A stretch of DNA of 64,000 bases from Corydoras sp. C115 (GCA_019802505.1 JAFMOC010000007.1:5514501-5578500); one strand, 5' to 3'; positions 1-12,189 are shown, counted from the first letter of the stretch. The notes: generated from the letters alone by a model not told the origin. A program made the numbers and translations.

Positions 1-87
1 AAAAATCACAGATTAATTAAAAGTTCAATGATCATCCAGTGCCTCTTGGAATAGACATTCCCTTTTTACCTTTTTCTGTATATATAA

Positions 88-135
88 ATATTCATTCATT
101 CATTATCTTCCACTTTTATCCTCTATTAGGGTCGT
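88..135 (-). mobile_element. V-SINE 3' tail fragment
   Basis: Tandem ATTC units are followed by the complement of the conserved SINE tail (GATAAAGCGGAAGATAATGAATG in the better copies), reading on the minus strand. The fragment is cut off by the adjacent (TA)n tract. Only the last ~50 bp of the family consensus is present. Confidence 0.7.
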
Positions 136-139
136 GGTC

Positions 140-142
<3 letters not shown>

Positions 143-200
<58 letters not shown>
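143..200. repeat. (TA)n microsatellite
   Basis: Uninterrupted TA dinucleotides, followed by short ACAGTATA-type units to about 225. The reading frame of alternating Ile-Tyr across it is not a gene. Confidence 0.95.
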
Positions 201-203
<3 letters not shown>

Positions 204-385
204 TATATACAGTATATATCATATATTCAGGGGAGAACTCTTTTTTTCACAGGGTTTAATTAGATGATATTAAAGTGACAAGACCTTTATTCATTTATAT
301 CATTACACATATATTAGTGAAGAGATTTAATTCAGCCATGCATGTATGTACAACTGGTGGTAATTAATGAATACTTTTAACTTTT

Positions 386-744
386 TGTCACGTTTGGGTC
401 CGAAGTCCGGGTAAGGAACAGAATTCAACACACCCAACAGGTAGCAGGTTCCAGAACAAGCGATTTAATATAAACACAACCAAAAACATTCCAAACAAAA
501 CCTACAGCATCAACGAACCCTAACGTAGTTGAAGCTCTCTTGCCGAAGAGAGTCTGGGGCTGGCTTAAATAACCAAATGATCCGGTCACATGACTAACGA
601 TGTAATTAACTAAAATCAGGCACAGCCACGAAATAAATGAAAACAACTGAAACAATAAAAAGACAGAGCTAAGGTGAAACTCAAAACCAAATCAAACACG
701 AAACCAAACATAGTTCAGAATAAACAAGTCCGAGGATCCTGACA
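386..744 (-). mobile_element. Solo LTR with 5-bp target duplication
   Basis: On the minus strand the unit starts TGTCAGGATCC and ends ACGTGACA, the TG...CA ends expected of an LTR. It is flanked by a direct repeat CTTTT at 381-385 and 745-749. Read on the minus strand it has a TATA-like TTATTTAAG and, further on, an ATTAAA polyadenylation-like signal. No internal region or second LTR adjoins, so it is a solo LTR left by recombination between two LTRs. The family is probably Gypsy-like by its end sequences, but an LTR alone cannot prove the clade. Confidence 0.85.
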
Positions 745-749
745 CTTTT

Positions 750-1103
750 ACTGTGATGTATCTTAATTTAGGGTGGGTCTGCATATTGTTTAAAGTTAAG
801 GCTATGACCCCAGTCATGCTGAACATGACCAGTGCTGTGTTTCACATAGGCTAAAGCTTAATCATGTGTTTTTTCTTATGTGCTGAAATAGCAGACATAT
901 AGAGAAACATGTTACTTATTGGCCTTAATGTGTTTAAAGAAACAAAGGGCCATATTTTGGCAATCTTTACCAAGCCGTTACCAAGCATGCCAGTGTGACT
1001 TTGCTGTATATGATAACATGAAAAGTACAGTACTACAAGGGGTAAGATAGCAATGTGCATCACAAACCACCTTGTGCGGTTTGTGTATATATTTTTATTT
1101 AAT
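750..1103. other. No feature recognised
   Basis: AT-rich single-copy-looking DNA. The 99-codon minus-strand frame running through it has no recognisable domain and enters the neighbouring SINE. Confidence 0.6.
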
Positions 1104-1116
1104 ATATAACCAGAAG

Positions 1117-1466
1117 GGCGGCACGGTGGCTTAGTGGTTAGCACGTTCACCTCTCAGCGCTATGGATTCCTGATTTGAATCCCAATCTGGGTGGAATTTC
1201 CATGTTCTCCCCGTGTCCGCGTGGGTTTCCTCCAGGTTCTCCGGTTTCATCCCACAGTCCAAAAACATGGATCAAGGTCAATTGAATTCTCCCAATTGCC
1301 CGGTAAAGAGTGTGTCTGAGTGAGTGAGTGTGTGCCCAGTGATAGATTGGTGCCCTGTCCTGGGTGTATCTGCCCAGCGCCCGAGACGTTCACCCCTGGA
1401 TGGGCATGGGGAACCCCCCCGCGACGCTAATAGAGGATAAAGCGGAAGATAATGAATGGATAATGG
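1117..1466 (+). mobile_element. V-SINE (DANA-like), full length
   Basis: It starts GGCGGCACGGTGGCTTAGTGG, a tRNA-like A box, and has a B-box-like segment about 50 bp in. The central block rich in TTTCCTCC and CCACAGTCCAAAAACATGG follows, and the tail ends GATAATGAATGGATAATGG. A 13-bp duplication, ATATAACCAGAAG, flanks it at 1104-1116 and 1467-1479. This is the signature of target-primed insertion using a LINE's machinery. The tRNA-like head with this conserved centre is the layout of fish V-SINEs such as zebrafish DANA. Confidence 0.9.
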
Positions 1467-1479
1467 ATATAACCAGAAG

Positions 1480-3069
1480 TGGATTATTTATGTTATGGAT
1501 TATTTATGCCATTTTTGTAAAATATTATATACACTACTTTTGAAGAAATATTTTAATAGTGATGGGGTTAATAGTTTCAACTCAGTCAACAGCCTCTTTT
1601 AATGATGAGCAAATAGTTTATAAAAAAATCCGCCCTCTGGTAAATCAAGCAAATCTTATATATGCATTTAAAATTTGGTACAAACTATTTCCCAATTAAA
1701 CAGCATTTAGTGTTTAACTTCAACATTTTTTAGATTTAGATTTTTTTTAATTCTCCGTATTGTCGGGGCTCTTAAATTCTTAATTGTACAATCTAGCTAG
1801 CTCTCCCCCTATGTGTAATAGAGCCAACTCTAAAGCGAATGAACATAAATAACCTTTCAGAACCAGGGTGGAATATATACAGTAGCAACAAAAAAAGAAA
1901 AAAAAATTACCTGGGGAAAATAAGACAATAAGAAAAAATAACTTACTGGATTACAAATGTGCTAAGGTGGATTCAAACCATAAATAGACACATCGAAACC
2001 ACACATTTTAAGAATAAAGCCAGCCACAACAATGCTTAATAAAATGTATTTAAAAACCCAAAATGGTCATTGTGGATCTTTTACAGCTTGGATGGCGAAA
2101 ACATCACAAATCTGGTTGCCAGGGAGCTATGTAAGCTGCTGGTGTATTTTGGCTGAAAATAACAACAATCAAAAGTGTAAAAGATGGAGAGTACCAGCCT
2201 GACAGAGTATTGAGGGTTACCCTTTGTTTTGGAAAACTCAGCATGATGGCTTATCTATGGAATAGCAGCTTTAAGATTAAATGTTTGACACTGATTAAGG
2301 TGATACCTTTCTGGGCTCCAGTGCAACTGAACAAAATTGTCACTTAATTGATCCACAGGCCTCTGTCTTCTACAGCTTATCTAGGATTGGTATTGGTGTC
2401 CCTAGACTTGACTCATGGGCCTGCTGGGATGCACGGATCTGGCCCATACTCTTCCAAGTCCACCATGTATTGTTTGACCCACATACCTGTGTACATCCAG
2501 TGTCCTGTTTAACACATATGCTAGATCACTGCAGTGAGCACCAGATTGATATGAGAGATGTGATACGTACAGTTCACACAGAGTTCACGAAATGCAGTCT
2601 GTATGTGAGTAAATTGATCTTATACAATTTTTATAGGGGCTATGTACCATTGATCCTGTTTTTTAGATTTAACATTGACAAAGCAAGATCCCTAGGTACC
2701 ATCTCTGATTAGCAATTATACTAATCTATTATTATACAATTTAAAAGTATGTTTTAAGCCAGCTAGAGCAGCATTGTTGGACCTAGCGCTTAGCTCCGGA
2801 AATATATACCTCGATCTCCTGCTTCTTAGACACTGGAGGGTTGAGGGTATAGTCAAAATAGCACTCAAAGGGATTGAGTACAAGATAGTCTTGTGGGCAA
2901 AAGGTTGGGTTGGTGGCTGTCTAGAACCTCTGGGTTTTTACAGGTCTTAGTAGATCTGCTTAGTATGGGAACTGAACCAACAATGTAACCCAGAGGTCAG
3001 GGTAGCTCTGGTGTCCACCAGTGAGCTCTGTTTACACTTCAATATCCCTTCTGAATGCAGTTAGTTCAC
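1480..3069. other. No gene recognised; possible decayed element flank
   Basis: Mostly AT-rich DNA. The 80-codon plus-strand frame near 2470-2712 has no recognised domain. The part from about 2760 on may be the downstream, decayed end of the minus-strand Gypsy relic that follows, but I could not align it with any Gypsy domain. Confidence 0.4.
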
Positions 3070-4180
3070 TGATCAGCAATGATGTATTCAGATGGAGATT
3101 GGCAGGTAGAGGCTCCCAAAGCCTGGAAAACATCTGATTTAAGGTTTTGAGAATGGTAGGTGAGGGTGAACTCTAACCAGATGATAAAGATTGCCCACCT
3201 CACCTGCTGATATACAGTATGGCATATATTTGGAATAAACCTAAAAAAAGCATGTCTGGTGCCCTTAAGTAGGTTTCTTCATTTCTCCCGGGTGGCCTTA
3301 ATGGCAAAAAGCTTGCGGTTGACTATATCATGATTGGACTGACCTGATAAGATAAAAAAGTATGTGGACTTGGATTGAGAGCTGTGATTTAATGTCTCCT
3401 ATTTCCACTTCAGACCCATTGACCTCAAAAATGACAGGGAGATCAGGGTATGGTAGGCAGAGGGCCACTGATGACCCCAAAAGTGCTCCTTGCCTTTTAG
3501 AACCAACCCTCAGACTTTCTATTAAAGGGCTGCCAGATCGATAAACTTGGAATCACTTAAAATACTTCACTTGAAAACACTAAAATAGTTTGCATAGCCC
3601 ACAAAGCATTGGACCAGATGAACAGAAGAAGGTCATGGAAAGTTGTTGATGGCTTTGGATCCTTTGAGTTGCATACAAAGCTTGCATTTGTATCAAAGAA
3701 AGGTGACCGATTCTGTATGAAATAGTGATGGCTCTAACTTGACATGCAGATGGTTGTCCAGAGAGAACACTATCACATTTATAATATGCACTACATGCTC
3801 CTTAAGTGACTGGCTGTAAATCAGAATATTGTCAAGATAGACAAAAACAAAATGATTAAGTGCCTCCTTCAGCACATTAATTAGGTACTGAAAGACAGCC
3901 AGGGCATTCATCAACCTGATTGGCATCACAACATTCATAGTGACCTGTTGGTGTGATGAACGCTTTTATCCACTTATCCACTACTTAGATCTGGATGAGT
4001 TTGTAGACACTACGAAGGTCTATCTTAGTAAAAATAACAGTCCCTTGTAGTGCCTCAAATGTTTAGGACATTAGTGGCAAAGTATATAGGTCTTTGATGA
4101 TGGTCGTATTGAGGTCCCTGTAATGAGTGCATGGTCACAATCTTCTGTTTTTTCACAAAAAATAAGCCAAAAATAAGACA
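3070..4180 (-). pseudogene. Decayed Gypsy pol (reverse transcriptase to RNase H)
   Basis: Reading the minus strand from about 4160 downwards, fragments appear in the order expected of a Gypsy/Ty3 polymerase. First comes a segment like FFVKKQ...SLQGP, equivalent to the start of the RT palm. Next, at 3938-3693, is PIRLMNALAVFQYLINVLKE followed by FVFVYLDNILIYS; the YLDN replaces the catalytic YLDD, so one catalytic aspartate is lost. After that comes a connection segment resembling FVGYANYFSVF. Near 3300-3080 lie RNase H/tether-like fragments around VRWAIFIIWLEFTLTYHS. Many stops and frameshifts interrupt it. No LTR, gag or integrase was recognised with it. It is an old, inactive copy. Confidence 0.8.
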
Positions 4181-4582
4181 AAGAAGAGAGCAGCAAACTA
4201 GCATGCAAAGACAGAGTGAAGTGAGTTACCTTTTATGTTTGTCATTTTTTATTTAAAATGTAGCAACGAAATGAGGTGGTGAACCGATTACTCTATAGGG
4301 TTGAGATATGGTTATGGAAAAAACTTTAATTTTTTTTTTAGTGTGTTGATTTCTTGAATCATTTTTGATTTGATGTTTTGAATCATTGTTTTTGTTATTT
4401 TCATCTTATTTTTTTCAGGGTTCCATTGCCAAAAACCTTTATGGCCTACCATCACTGGTCCATTCTTGTCCCTGATATTATTGTAATGGTTTTAAATTGG
4501 CCTGAATTTAAGGTTTTAACAAATATTATATATTTATCTATCAGTTCCCCCAATTAGTTAAATGTACAGGTATTTCCCTGTG

Positions 4583-4943
4583 GGGCGGCATGGTGGCTTA
4601 GTGGTTAGCATGTTCGCCTCTCAGCACTAGGGATTCCCAGTTCAAATCCCAATCTGGGTGGAGTTTCCATGTTCTCCCCACATCCACGTGTGTTTCCTCC
4701 GGGTTCTCCGATTTCCTCCCACAGTCCAAAAACATGGATCAAGGTCAATTGAATTCTCCAAATTGCCCCATATAGAGTGTGTCTGTATCTTTGTGAGTGA
4801 GTGTGTGTGCAGCGATAGACTGGCGCCCTGTCCTGGGTGTATCTGCAGAGCGCTCGAGGCATTCTCCCCTGAATGGGCATGTGGAACCCCCCCCCCGCGA
4901 CCCTCATAGAGGATAAAGCGGAAGATAATGAATGGATGGATGG
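4583..4943 (+). mobile_element. V-SINE, full length
   Basis: It has the same head, centre and tail as the copy at 1.1 kb, ending in ATGGATGGATG units. A 13-bp direct repeat, GTATTTCCCTGTG, lies at 4570-4582 and 4944-4956. The 144-codon minus-strand and 83-codon plus-strand open frames here are products of the SINE sequence and not genes. Confidence 0.9.
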
Positions 4944-5399
4944 GTATTTCCCTGTGAGGCCTTTTTTCTGGAGATACTTTCTCTGATTGCAGTCACCAAT
5001 CTTTTTGGTTATAAACTGCCTTTTGTACTTTGAGATCAAAATACCGCCACATATTCAGCTGTGGACTCCTGGTTTTGCAGAAGTTAAATGCTTGGGGTGC
5101 AAGTGCATTTGCACATTCATGACTTCATGATCACACTTAATCCCCTCAAGATTTAATCCAGTTTGCCTATTAATGTTACAAGAGCACACCCAAATTACTT
5201 ATATTCTCACTCTATTTAAGGTTCTACAATGTATTAATAGTGTGTCTTATCACATTAGATGTTTTCGTAATCTCCATTTTCATCCTGTTTTTCACTTTAC
5301 TGCCAGAATGCTTCATATCTGGTCATTTTTAATCCAGCTGTAATGTCTATTTCTCACAACTTTTTGTTTTTTCCTTTGTTTATTTTCTTCTGGATTCCA

Positions 5400-5945
5400 A
5401 TCGACAAAGTGTTTCTATTTGGTATCTGTTGGGTAGGAATGGGTTAGACCCTGAAAAATGCAGCTGTGTAGCAGCTGCTAACATCCTTGAACCACAGCTC
5501 ATTAGTGATTTTCATGGCGCCCACCTGGACTATCCAGCTCGTTGTCTTCAAGATGTGCAAACTGCTGGGTTAAGATTATTTCTTCTGCTTTTCTCTCATT
5601 ACTGCTCATTTTACAGGGGTTGGGTGGAGGTGGGGGTACACAATTTCACATTTTTCTTCTCATAATTTTGTTTCCACTCTCTTTAATTTATTTCACGTCC
5701 TCTTTCCCTGTTTAAGATGTCTATCCATTTATTCCTTGCATTGGTTTGCAATTGCTACTCTGTTGCTCTGTCTGCTCTTACATATAATCTACTTTTGTCT
5801 GCTACTGGCTCTACAGCTGGTGTTACCTACCACTAAACAATGCTGCCTGGTGTTATTCCTGGCTTTTGGAACTTGTTTCAAATTCTTTGTACTCATCTGT
5901 ATCATCTGCTCATTCAGCTGTCGGTTGTTTATCTAAAATAAAACA
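5400..5945 (+). pseudogene. Gypsy 3' end relic: chromodomain tail plus decayed LTR
   Basis: A translated plus-strand segment near 5430-5560 (GLDPEKCSC...ANILEPQLISDFHGAH...YPAR) lines up with the C-terminal chromodomain of fish Gypsy pol. The copy at 62.7-63.1 kb has the equivalent EGFGPEERSW...ADILDPKLIDDFHASH. A purine-rich stretch (GGGGTTGGGTGGAGGTGGGGG, 5617-5637) follows as a candidate polypurine tract. Then comes ~300 bp of pyrimidine-rich DNA ending in AATAAAACACAATGACA, which fits a decayed 3' LTR. It is on the opposite strand to the pol relic at 3.1-4.2 kb, so the two are separate insertions or were rearranged. Confidence 0.6.
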
Positions 5946-6972
5946 CAATGACATTCAAAAGCTAAAAAAATGAAAAAACTTTTTTAGTTCACTTGAACTT
6001 GTATTTTCTAAATAAAATGAGAAATAAATGCTTTTCAGAGTACAAACTCAACTATGTTTATTAATTACAAAAAAAAAAGAAACTGATGCCCTCAACATGC
6101 TCAAAAACAGATGGGACAAAGTAGTCAATGTAATAGTAACAATGTATTTGAGAGTTCATATAAACTCCCGCAGCCACTAGTTTTGGTATTGAGTTTGTGT
6201 GTTAAAGGAGTGGCAGCATGGAGAAGCCGAAGTGAAAGAAAGGGGGTATGGAAAAGGTGTGTGAGGAAAGAGTTGTAGTGTCACTGTAGATTCTGCTAAA
6301 TGTGCCACATGTTCACATCTGTAGTGACCTGTGACATTATTGTAACAGGGAAGCCGAGGACCAGAGTGAGCAGGAAAGTGTAGTACCGCATGATTTTAGC
6401 TCTATTAAAGGAAAATGATGAACAATGGTGTTTGGTTAAATATTTTTTGGAAAAAGCACTCAAACAAGTGAAATAACAGATTTTATAACTGTTAAATTAT
6501 AAATAAAAGCTTTGAAAATGTAAGCATTACTTACTTATATTTTACTTAAAAAAGTAAAAAGTATTATTAGTAAAAAGGTATGACCACATGGATAAGAGTA
6601 AAACAGTGTCAAATGCTTTTAAGACAGAGTTGCGAGGCATGAAGAAGACCTGATGCCAACCTGATACAACTGCATGTTAGAGCTTTTTAAAGGATGCAGA
6701 ACCATTTAACCTGAAGAATTAGAACTGAACTGCTATATCAGGGAATTTCAGAGAATACATATCAGAGATGATTTCAATCAAAAGGGTAAAATAATCAATT
6801 GCACAGAGCAGACAAATGTAGTGGAGTTAACAATAGACACTAATCTTCTGATATTCAGGATGCTAGTTATACATTGTGCTTGAAATAGAATATACCTAAG
6901 GATGTAGAACTATGGTATGTCTTGAGTACATTTACTTTCCACACTGGTTATTTGATAAAATTACATAAAAAA
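5946..6972. other. No feature recognised
   Basis: AT-rich DNA without a recognisable gene, RNA gene or element end. Confidence 0.6.
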
Positions 6973-8450
6973 AGTACATTTACATTTGGTGATTTAGCAG
7001 ATACTTTTATATCAAAGCAACTTACAAATGAGAACATCACAAGTCAGTAGTTATGAAGAAAACAAACTACACTGTAAAATCATCAAACCTGATTGTTTTT
7101 TGACGCTGCGCCTCCCCCCTCGCCAGGTAATAACAACAGGTATTTGTTAAAATGGTGAGTTTCTTAAAACTGCCTAGTGATTCTGCCTTACGGACAGAGT
7201 TGGGAAGATCGTTCCACCATTTTGCAGTGGTGAACGCCAGCGGAGTGAGAATTAGCTCCTCGGTAAGGAAAAGTATCAGGAAAATCAGGAAAAGTACCAG
7301 ACGTAAGAGAGGAGTTAATGATGTGTGTGAGTGCTGGTGTGATGGAGGAGGCGATGGATTGAAGAAGGTGAGATGGGATGGAATCAAGGGGGCAAGTAGT
7401 TGGGTTACAAGCAAGAAGAATTTTGCAGATGTCAGATTCTGCGACAGTTACATCCTTCGAGAAAATGGCGAGTGAGGACTGGTATGTTTCTAAATCTGAA
7501 GACAGATCAGACTTACGCCACTTTCTTTCAGTGGTTTAAAGAAAAGTGCGTTGTTTCCAAAGCACCTCTGTGAGCCAGGGACTGGGTGGAGAGCTGTGTG
7601 TTTTTCTGGTGGATTTTGGACAGACCTAGTCAAGACATGAAGACAAGGTGGAGCAGAATGTGCTTGATGCAGTGTTAGTGTCAAGGGTTGAGAAGTTACT
7701 GTTGCAAGGAAGGGCATCTGTAACCAAGTCAGCAAAGAGTGTGTTAGAGAGAGCGCTAAGATTACGACGTAACTGAGTAGTTTTACTGATGATCACGGGA
7801 GGTGGTGAAAGAGAAACAGAGAACCGTATAAAAAAGTGGTCTGATTCATGAAGTGGAGTGATGTGTAGGTCCGAAGAGAAACATGATTGTGTCATGATGA
7901 GGTCAAGCTGGCTGCCAACCCGGTTCATAACTGAGGTGCGGAGTAGATGGTGATAAGATCAAGAAACTCAGCAGCGTACGGTCGGTCTAAGTGAATGTTG
8001 AAATCACCAAGGACGACAAGAGGATAACCATCATCTGGGAGAGATGATAATAACATATCAAATTCCTTGACGAAGTTATCCAGTTGACCTGGGGGGCGAT
8101 AGATGACAAGAAAATGACATTTAACCGGTTCTTTGATTGTCAGTGCATGGAATTTGAATAAAACAGTGTTGAATAAAAGTGTAAGAGGAGAAACTTTCCA
8201 TTTGTGAGTAATGGAACCTGTTCCACCTCCTCTTTTGCCGATACGAGGAAAGTGAGAGAAGTGGAAATTAGTTGAGAGGGCAGCTGGTGTCATGGAATTC
8301 TCTGGGCAGATCCACGTTTCAGTGAGGGCTAAAACCTGAATACCAGAATGAGCAGCAAATACAGGAATGAGATCAGATTTCTTGGTGGCTGACTGATGGT
8401 TCCATAGTTCTGCAGAGGAAGTGAAGGGCTCGCTTGAATTCGCCTGCTGC
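6973..8450 (-). mobile_element. LINE (L2-like) with endonuclease but deleted RT
   Basis: Minus strand. Near 8440-8290 the frame reads WNHQSATKKSDLIPVFAAHS then LALTETW, a start typical of apurinic-type LINE endonucleases. It continues at 8293-7925 with KCHFLVIYRPPGQLDNFVKE and LVVLGDFNIHLD, the central and catalytic-loop motifs. The next ~300 bp (7928-7626) contains SDHFFIRF, the SDH motif that ends this endonuclease fold. The reverse transcriptase is missing. The sequence jumps to a C-terminal segment at 7414-7067 (TTAKWWNDLPNSVRKAESLGSFKK), like the end of L2-type ORF2. The lower edge, 6973-7040, matches a TTTACATTTGGTGATTTAGC 3'-UTR motif common in fish LINEs and SINEs. Stops and frameshifts make it inactive. 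The clade call rests on motif similarity only. Confidence 0.8.
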
Positions 8451-10057
8451 AGAGTTCACAGGTGTGCAAGAGTGCGCCTTCTCTTCTGAGGAAAGGAGCC
8501 TCTGTGTGAGGAGGAAATGACAGTTATGAACTGAAAACACATACTGAAGAGAAAGAAGGTGTGAATGGGTATAAAGTGGATTGAATACTTAGAAATGTCC
8601 TTAGTTGCCTTGTCATTGTCCTTGCTCGGTGGACTCATGCAGGTAGACTCGGGGTCTTTACACAAATAGGTCTTCACACGAGAGTCACTTCCGCTGTCAC
8701 GTCAGCATATCGACGCTTCTTAAATAGCCCGGATGAAACTAGCAATAACAATAACACGTTGAACGCAAGGTGTAAATAGGCAGCAGACCAAAACTAGAAC
8801 TGAAACCGCTAATGACAGCTATATTCTAACTAACCGACAGTAATTTTAAAATCTAAGAACAAAAACACCCAAAAAGACGAAATCAACAACGATTTTGATT
8901 ATGGTATTACCGTGACTCTAAGGGTGTCGACACACAGATCTAAGATGCACAACAGATTATTCAAAGCTACAGCATTTACTTCCTACACAAACGCCTGACT
9001 TGTTCAATAAAGTAATTATTAACTGTATTTTTCTCATTAGTATACAGGCAAATAAATAATATGATGCTGTTATTATTTATTTGGCCAACTTCAGCCCTTT
9101 ATTTTGGTTATCTTGTTTGGTGTTATGCATCACTATGAGCTTTCTAAATACAATAATTAATGTTGATTTGGGAAAACAGTAAAATAATTTCCTTCAGGGA
9201 ACACATTATGAGGGGTGGTCTGCCCAAAAGTATTACATATGCATTGCTATAATGTGTGCTATTTTCAGTGAATTCTGAACATGCACTGTCAACTGTAGTG
9301 ACCATATTTGCAGCTTAATTATTATGGTGGAAATGTTTCATACAGCGTAAATATCTTATCTCTTCACAAGGTACACATGCAGACCAGCACAAAAGAGGAT
9401 TCTCTCACCTCATCACTTTCCACTGGGAGTGTCAGTGAACTGATTATGCTACATTATTTCACACTGAGAAGAACAAAGAGGATGTGGCGCTAGTCTGCTG
9501 ACCTGAGAGCTCAAGGGTCACTCCCAGCTGGGGCAAGCTCTTTCATGACCCCAGCAGTGGTACTTAAACTAATGAACCCTTGCATAAATCATACTTGTTC
9601 CTTAGTGCTTGAAATGAAATTCATTTAAATCAAAATGTGCTGCATATTTTCAATGACATTTTAGGCAATTCACACTCCAGGCCAAATGACAACAACCGAT
9701 TAATGGTTGCCAAGTAAGATGGAGGGGGATTATCATACTACAAAATTTATGATTCGTAAACGAGAAGTATATTTGTTACAGCATACTTACTTGAAATACA
9801 TGATTGAAGTTATACATAAATAATTGATAAAATAATTTAAAAGCCACCCTTTTGCTATAGAATGCCAACTGCAGGGACTGTCACTTAACTGTAGTTATCA
9901 AATACCCCCCCAGGGTCCATGCACATATCGTGGCTTATTGTATGCTGTTCACATTTTCTTTTAGTGGGGGAGTATGTCTAACTGCACAGTGCCTGTGGCC
10001 ACCCAGGTTTAAAAATATCTTGTAATGTAAAATTCTATGTGTAAAATTATTAGTAAT
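8451..10057. other. No gene recognised
   Basis: The part up to about 8940 has higher GC and may be the 5' untranslated or ORF1 side of the LINE just below it, but no motif confirms this. The remainder is AT-rich without recognisable features. Confidence 0.5.
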
Positions 10058-10069
10058 GATTGGTTTAAA

Positions 10070-10435
10070 GTGGGCGGCACGGTGGCTTAGTGGTTAGCAT
10101 GTTCGCTTCTCGGCGCTAGGGGTTCCCAGTTCGAATCCCAATCTGGGTGGAGTTTCCATGTTCTCCCTGTGTCCATGTGGGTTTCCTCCGGATTCTCCGA
10201 TTTCCTCCCACAGTCCAAAAACATGGATCAAGATCAATTGAATTCTCCAAATTACCCCATATAGAGTATGTGTGTGTGTGTCTGTGTGAGTGAGTGTGTG
10301 CCCAGTGATAGATTGGCGCCCTGTCCTGGTTGTATCTGCTCAGCGCCAGTGCCTTTTTTCCCTGGATGGGCATGGGAAACCCCCCCTCCCCCCACGACCC
10401 TAGTAGAGGATAAAGCGGAATATAATGGATGGATG
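10070..10435 (+). mobile_element. V-SINE, full length
   Basis: The head GGGCGGCACGGTGGCTTAGTG, the B-box-like segment, the conserved centre with a short (TG)n tract and the tail ATAATGGATGGATG are all present. A 12-bp repeat, GATTGGTTTAAA, lies at 10058-10069 and 10436-10447. Confidence 0.9.
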
Positions 10436-10447
10436 GATTGGTTTAAA

Positions 10448-11229
10448 TTTTTTATAACTGCATTTGAACCAGAGCAATCCCAGTGTGCCAAAGTTAAGAA
10501 AACTAGTTGAATTTTACAATATGCAGTAAGGCATGATAAAAAAAAAATTAAATATTGGATATACCACAGACTGCTTGAATAGTTTGAAGTTAAGTAAGAC
10601 GTGAAGTATAGGGGGTCCTTTACTATTGATTTTTTCCAACTGCTACTAAAAAATGGTTATTAGAATAAATATTGCAACTTTCAAGAGAGAGAACAACAGT
10701 CAGTATTTTCAATCCTGTTCCAGCATATCTAGCTCAAGATAAAAATATACATTATTTATTTTTTTATTAATAATACAATATGATGAAAACATTAGCACAA
10801 GTTCTTCAGAAGTGATATAACCCCAGGTGTTTCTTAAAATGTGCAAAGGGAAAATTTTAATGCTCAAATGTTAATTTTGGTGTCTTAGGAGATACTCAGG
10901 TGTATTTATGATCTTACACAACTTTGTCACAGATGTTTCTCCTACATCTGCTTACGAAAAAAGAATTTAAACAAAGATGACACATGATACTGCAGAATGT
11001 CTGGTTCATACAAATAAAGTAAATTAATATTTCAAATGTACTAACTTTATGTTTGGGCACAGAGTACAGATTCAGAAATCATTCAACATTCCTGAGCAAT
11101 GAGGGTTAAGGTTGAAACACAGTGTGAAATCAATTGTTTTATTGGTATGTTTAGTTAACTGCTTGCCAATTGTGAAATCAATATTACAGACTAGCCTTTT
11201 GAAGAAGGGCTCATAATGAATCAAGGGTT
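10448..11229. other. No feature recognised
   Basis: AT-rich DNA. Nothing recognisable on either strand. Confidence 0.6.
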
Positions 11230-11790
11230 TTTAATTACTGTAATGATCAGGAGCTCTGATTTTGCGAAGTTTGGCTTTAGATGACAAAACTGATATGCAT
11301 CAGGTAATGGAGCAGAAATTGTGATGTCATTGGGGCAAAGAACATTTTAAGCTTGATGTCATTGGCATGGCAAAGATAAACTTGAGCTAAATGACCAAGC
11401 CCAAAAAGGTCACATAAAAAAGGTGAAAAAAGTGAATAAAACAGGGATCCCTGAGGCACTTCAGTGTTTGTTTGATAAGATTTGGATATATCAATTCTCC
11501 ATGACACCTTGAAGGACCTTCCTGTAAGGCCGGATCAGAACCATTCAATTGCTATTTCAGTGATGCCTATTTTAGATAGAGAAGTCACTAGACTCTAGTG
11601 ATTTGCTGTGTTATGAGCCACAAAAAGGTCTAACAGAATAAAGACAGAGGACTAGGGGGTTGATTTGGCTTATTTTAGTGCATCAACCACAGATAGAAAA
11701 GCTGTCTCTGTGGAATGACCACACTTAGAGCCAGACTGGTGATCATAAAGGTTATTCTGTGCAAGATGTATTTTATAAAGAATAAAGGAG
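11230..11790 (-). pseudogene. Decayed L2-like LINE reverse transcriptase
   Basis: On the minus strand the order of fragments is LLDLFVAHNTANH (for the family's LLDLSAAFDTVNH), then SGLTGRSFKVSWRIDISKSY, then TEVPQGSLFYSLFSPFL and CHANDIKL (for YADDTQL). This is the RT palm of L2-type fish LINEs in the correct order. The catalytic ADD is replaced by AND and stop codons interrupt the frame, so it is dead. Neither endonuclease nor 3' end was found. It could be from the same family as the 7-8.4 kb copy, which lacks exactly this part. Confidence 0.8.
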
Positions 11791-11999
11791 AGTCAATTGG
11801 ACAGTGGACACATCATGTTGTACTAAAAATTACACATATGATGAAAAACATGTCAAGCTGGAGCAAAAATTAAGTTTTGCCACAAAAAAGGGTTCCTTGT
11901 TTCTAATTTAAATTAGAAACAATATGACATTTATTTGCTTATAACCATTTTTACTTATGTCTTGGGTCTTAAGTAAGATCAACATGATATTTCTGTGGA

Positions 12000-12185
12000 A
12001 CTCGGTGGAGAAATTGGTAATGCTCATTAGATTGGAAAAGGTTACAAAACAATTTTCAAAGGGCTTGGACTCCACCAATTCACAGTCGGACCCTCATTAC
12101 CCTTTCCAAGTGTGGTCAACCGACAAAGATCGTGCTAAAAGCAAGGCGTGTATTAGTCTGCGAGGTCACAAGGTAACTCTATGCA
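12000..12185 (+). pseudogene. Tc1-like transposase N-terminal relic
   Basis: The DNA carries remnants, in order, of a Tc1 N-terminal helix-turn-helix (GKGYKTIFKGLGLHQFTV) and of the downstream GRPTKI-like linker, around ACCGACAAAGATCG. It is frame-disrupted and has no recognisable terminal repeats. It belongs to a different Tc1 subfamily from the two large copies in this window. Confidence 0.5.
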
Positions 12186-12189
12186 ACTT

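Noticed and set aside
1117..1190. tRNA gene suggested by A- and B-box-like sequence
   Set aside because: It is the tRNA-derived head of a V-SINE, repeated in many copies with no complete cloverleaf expected.
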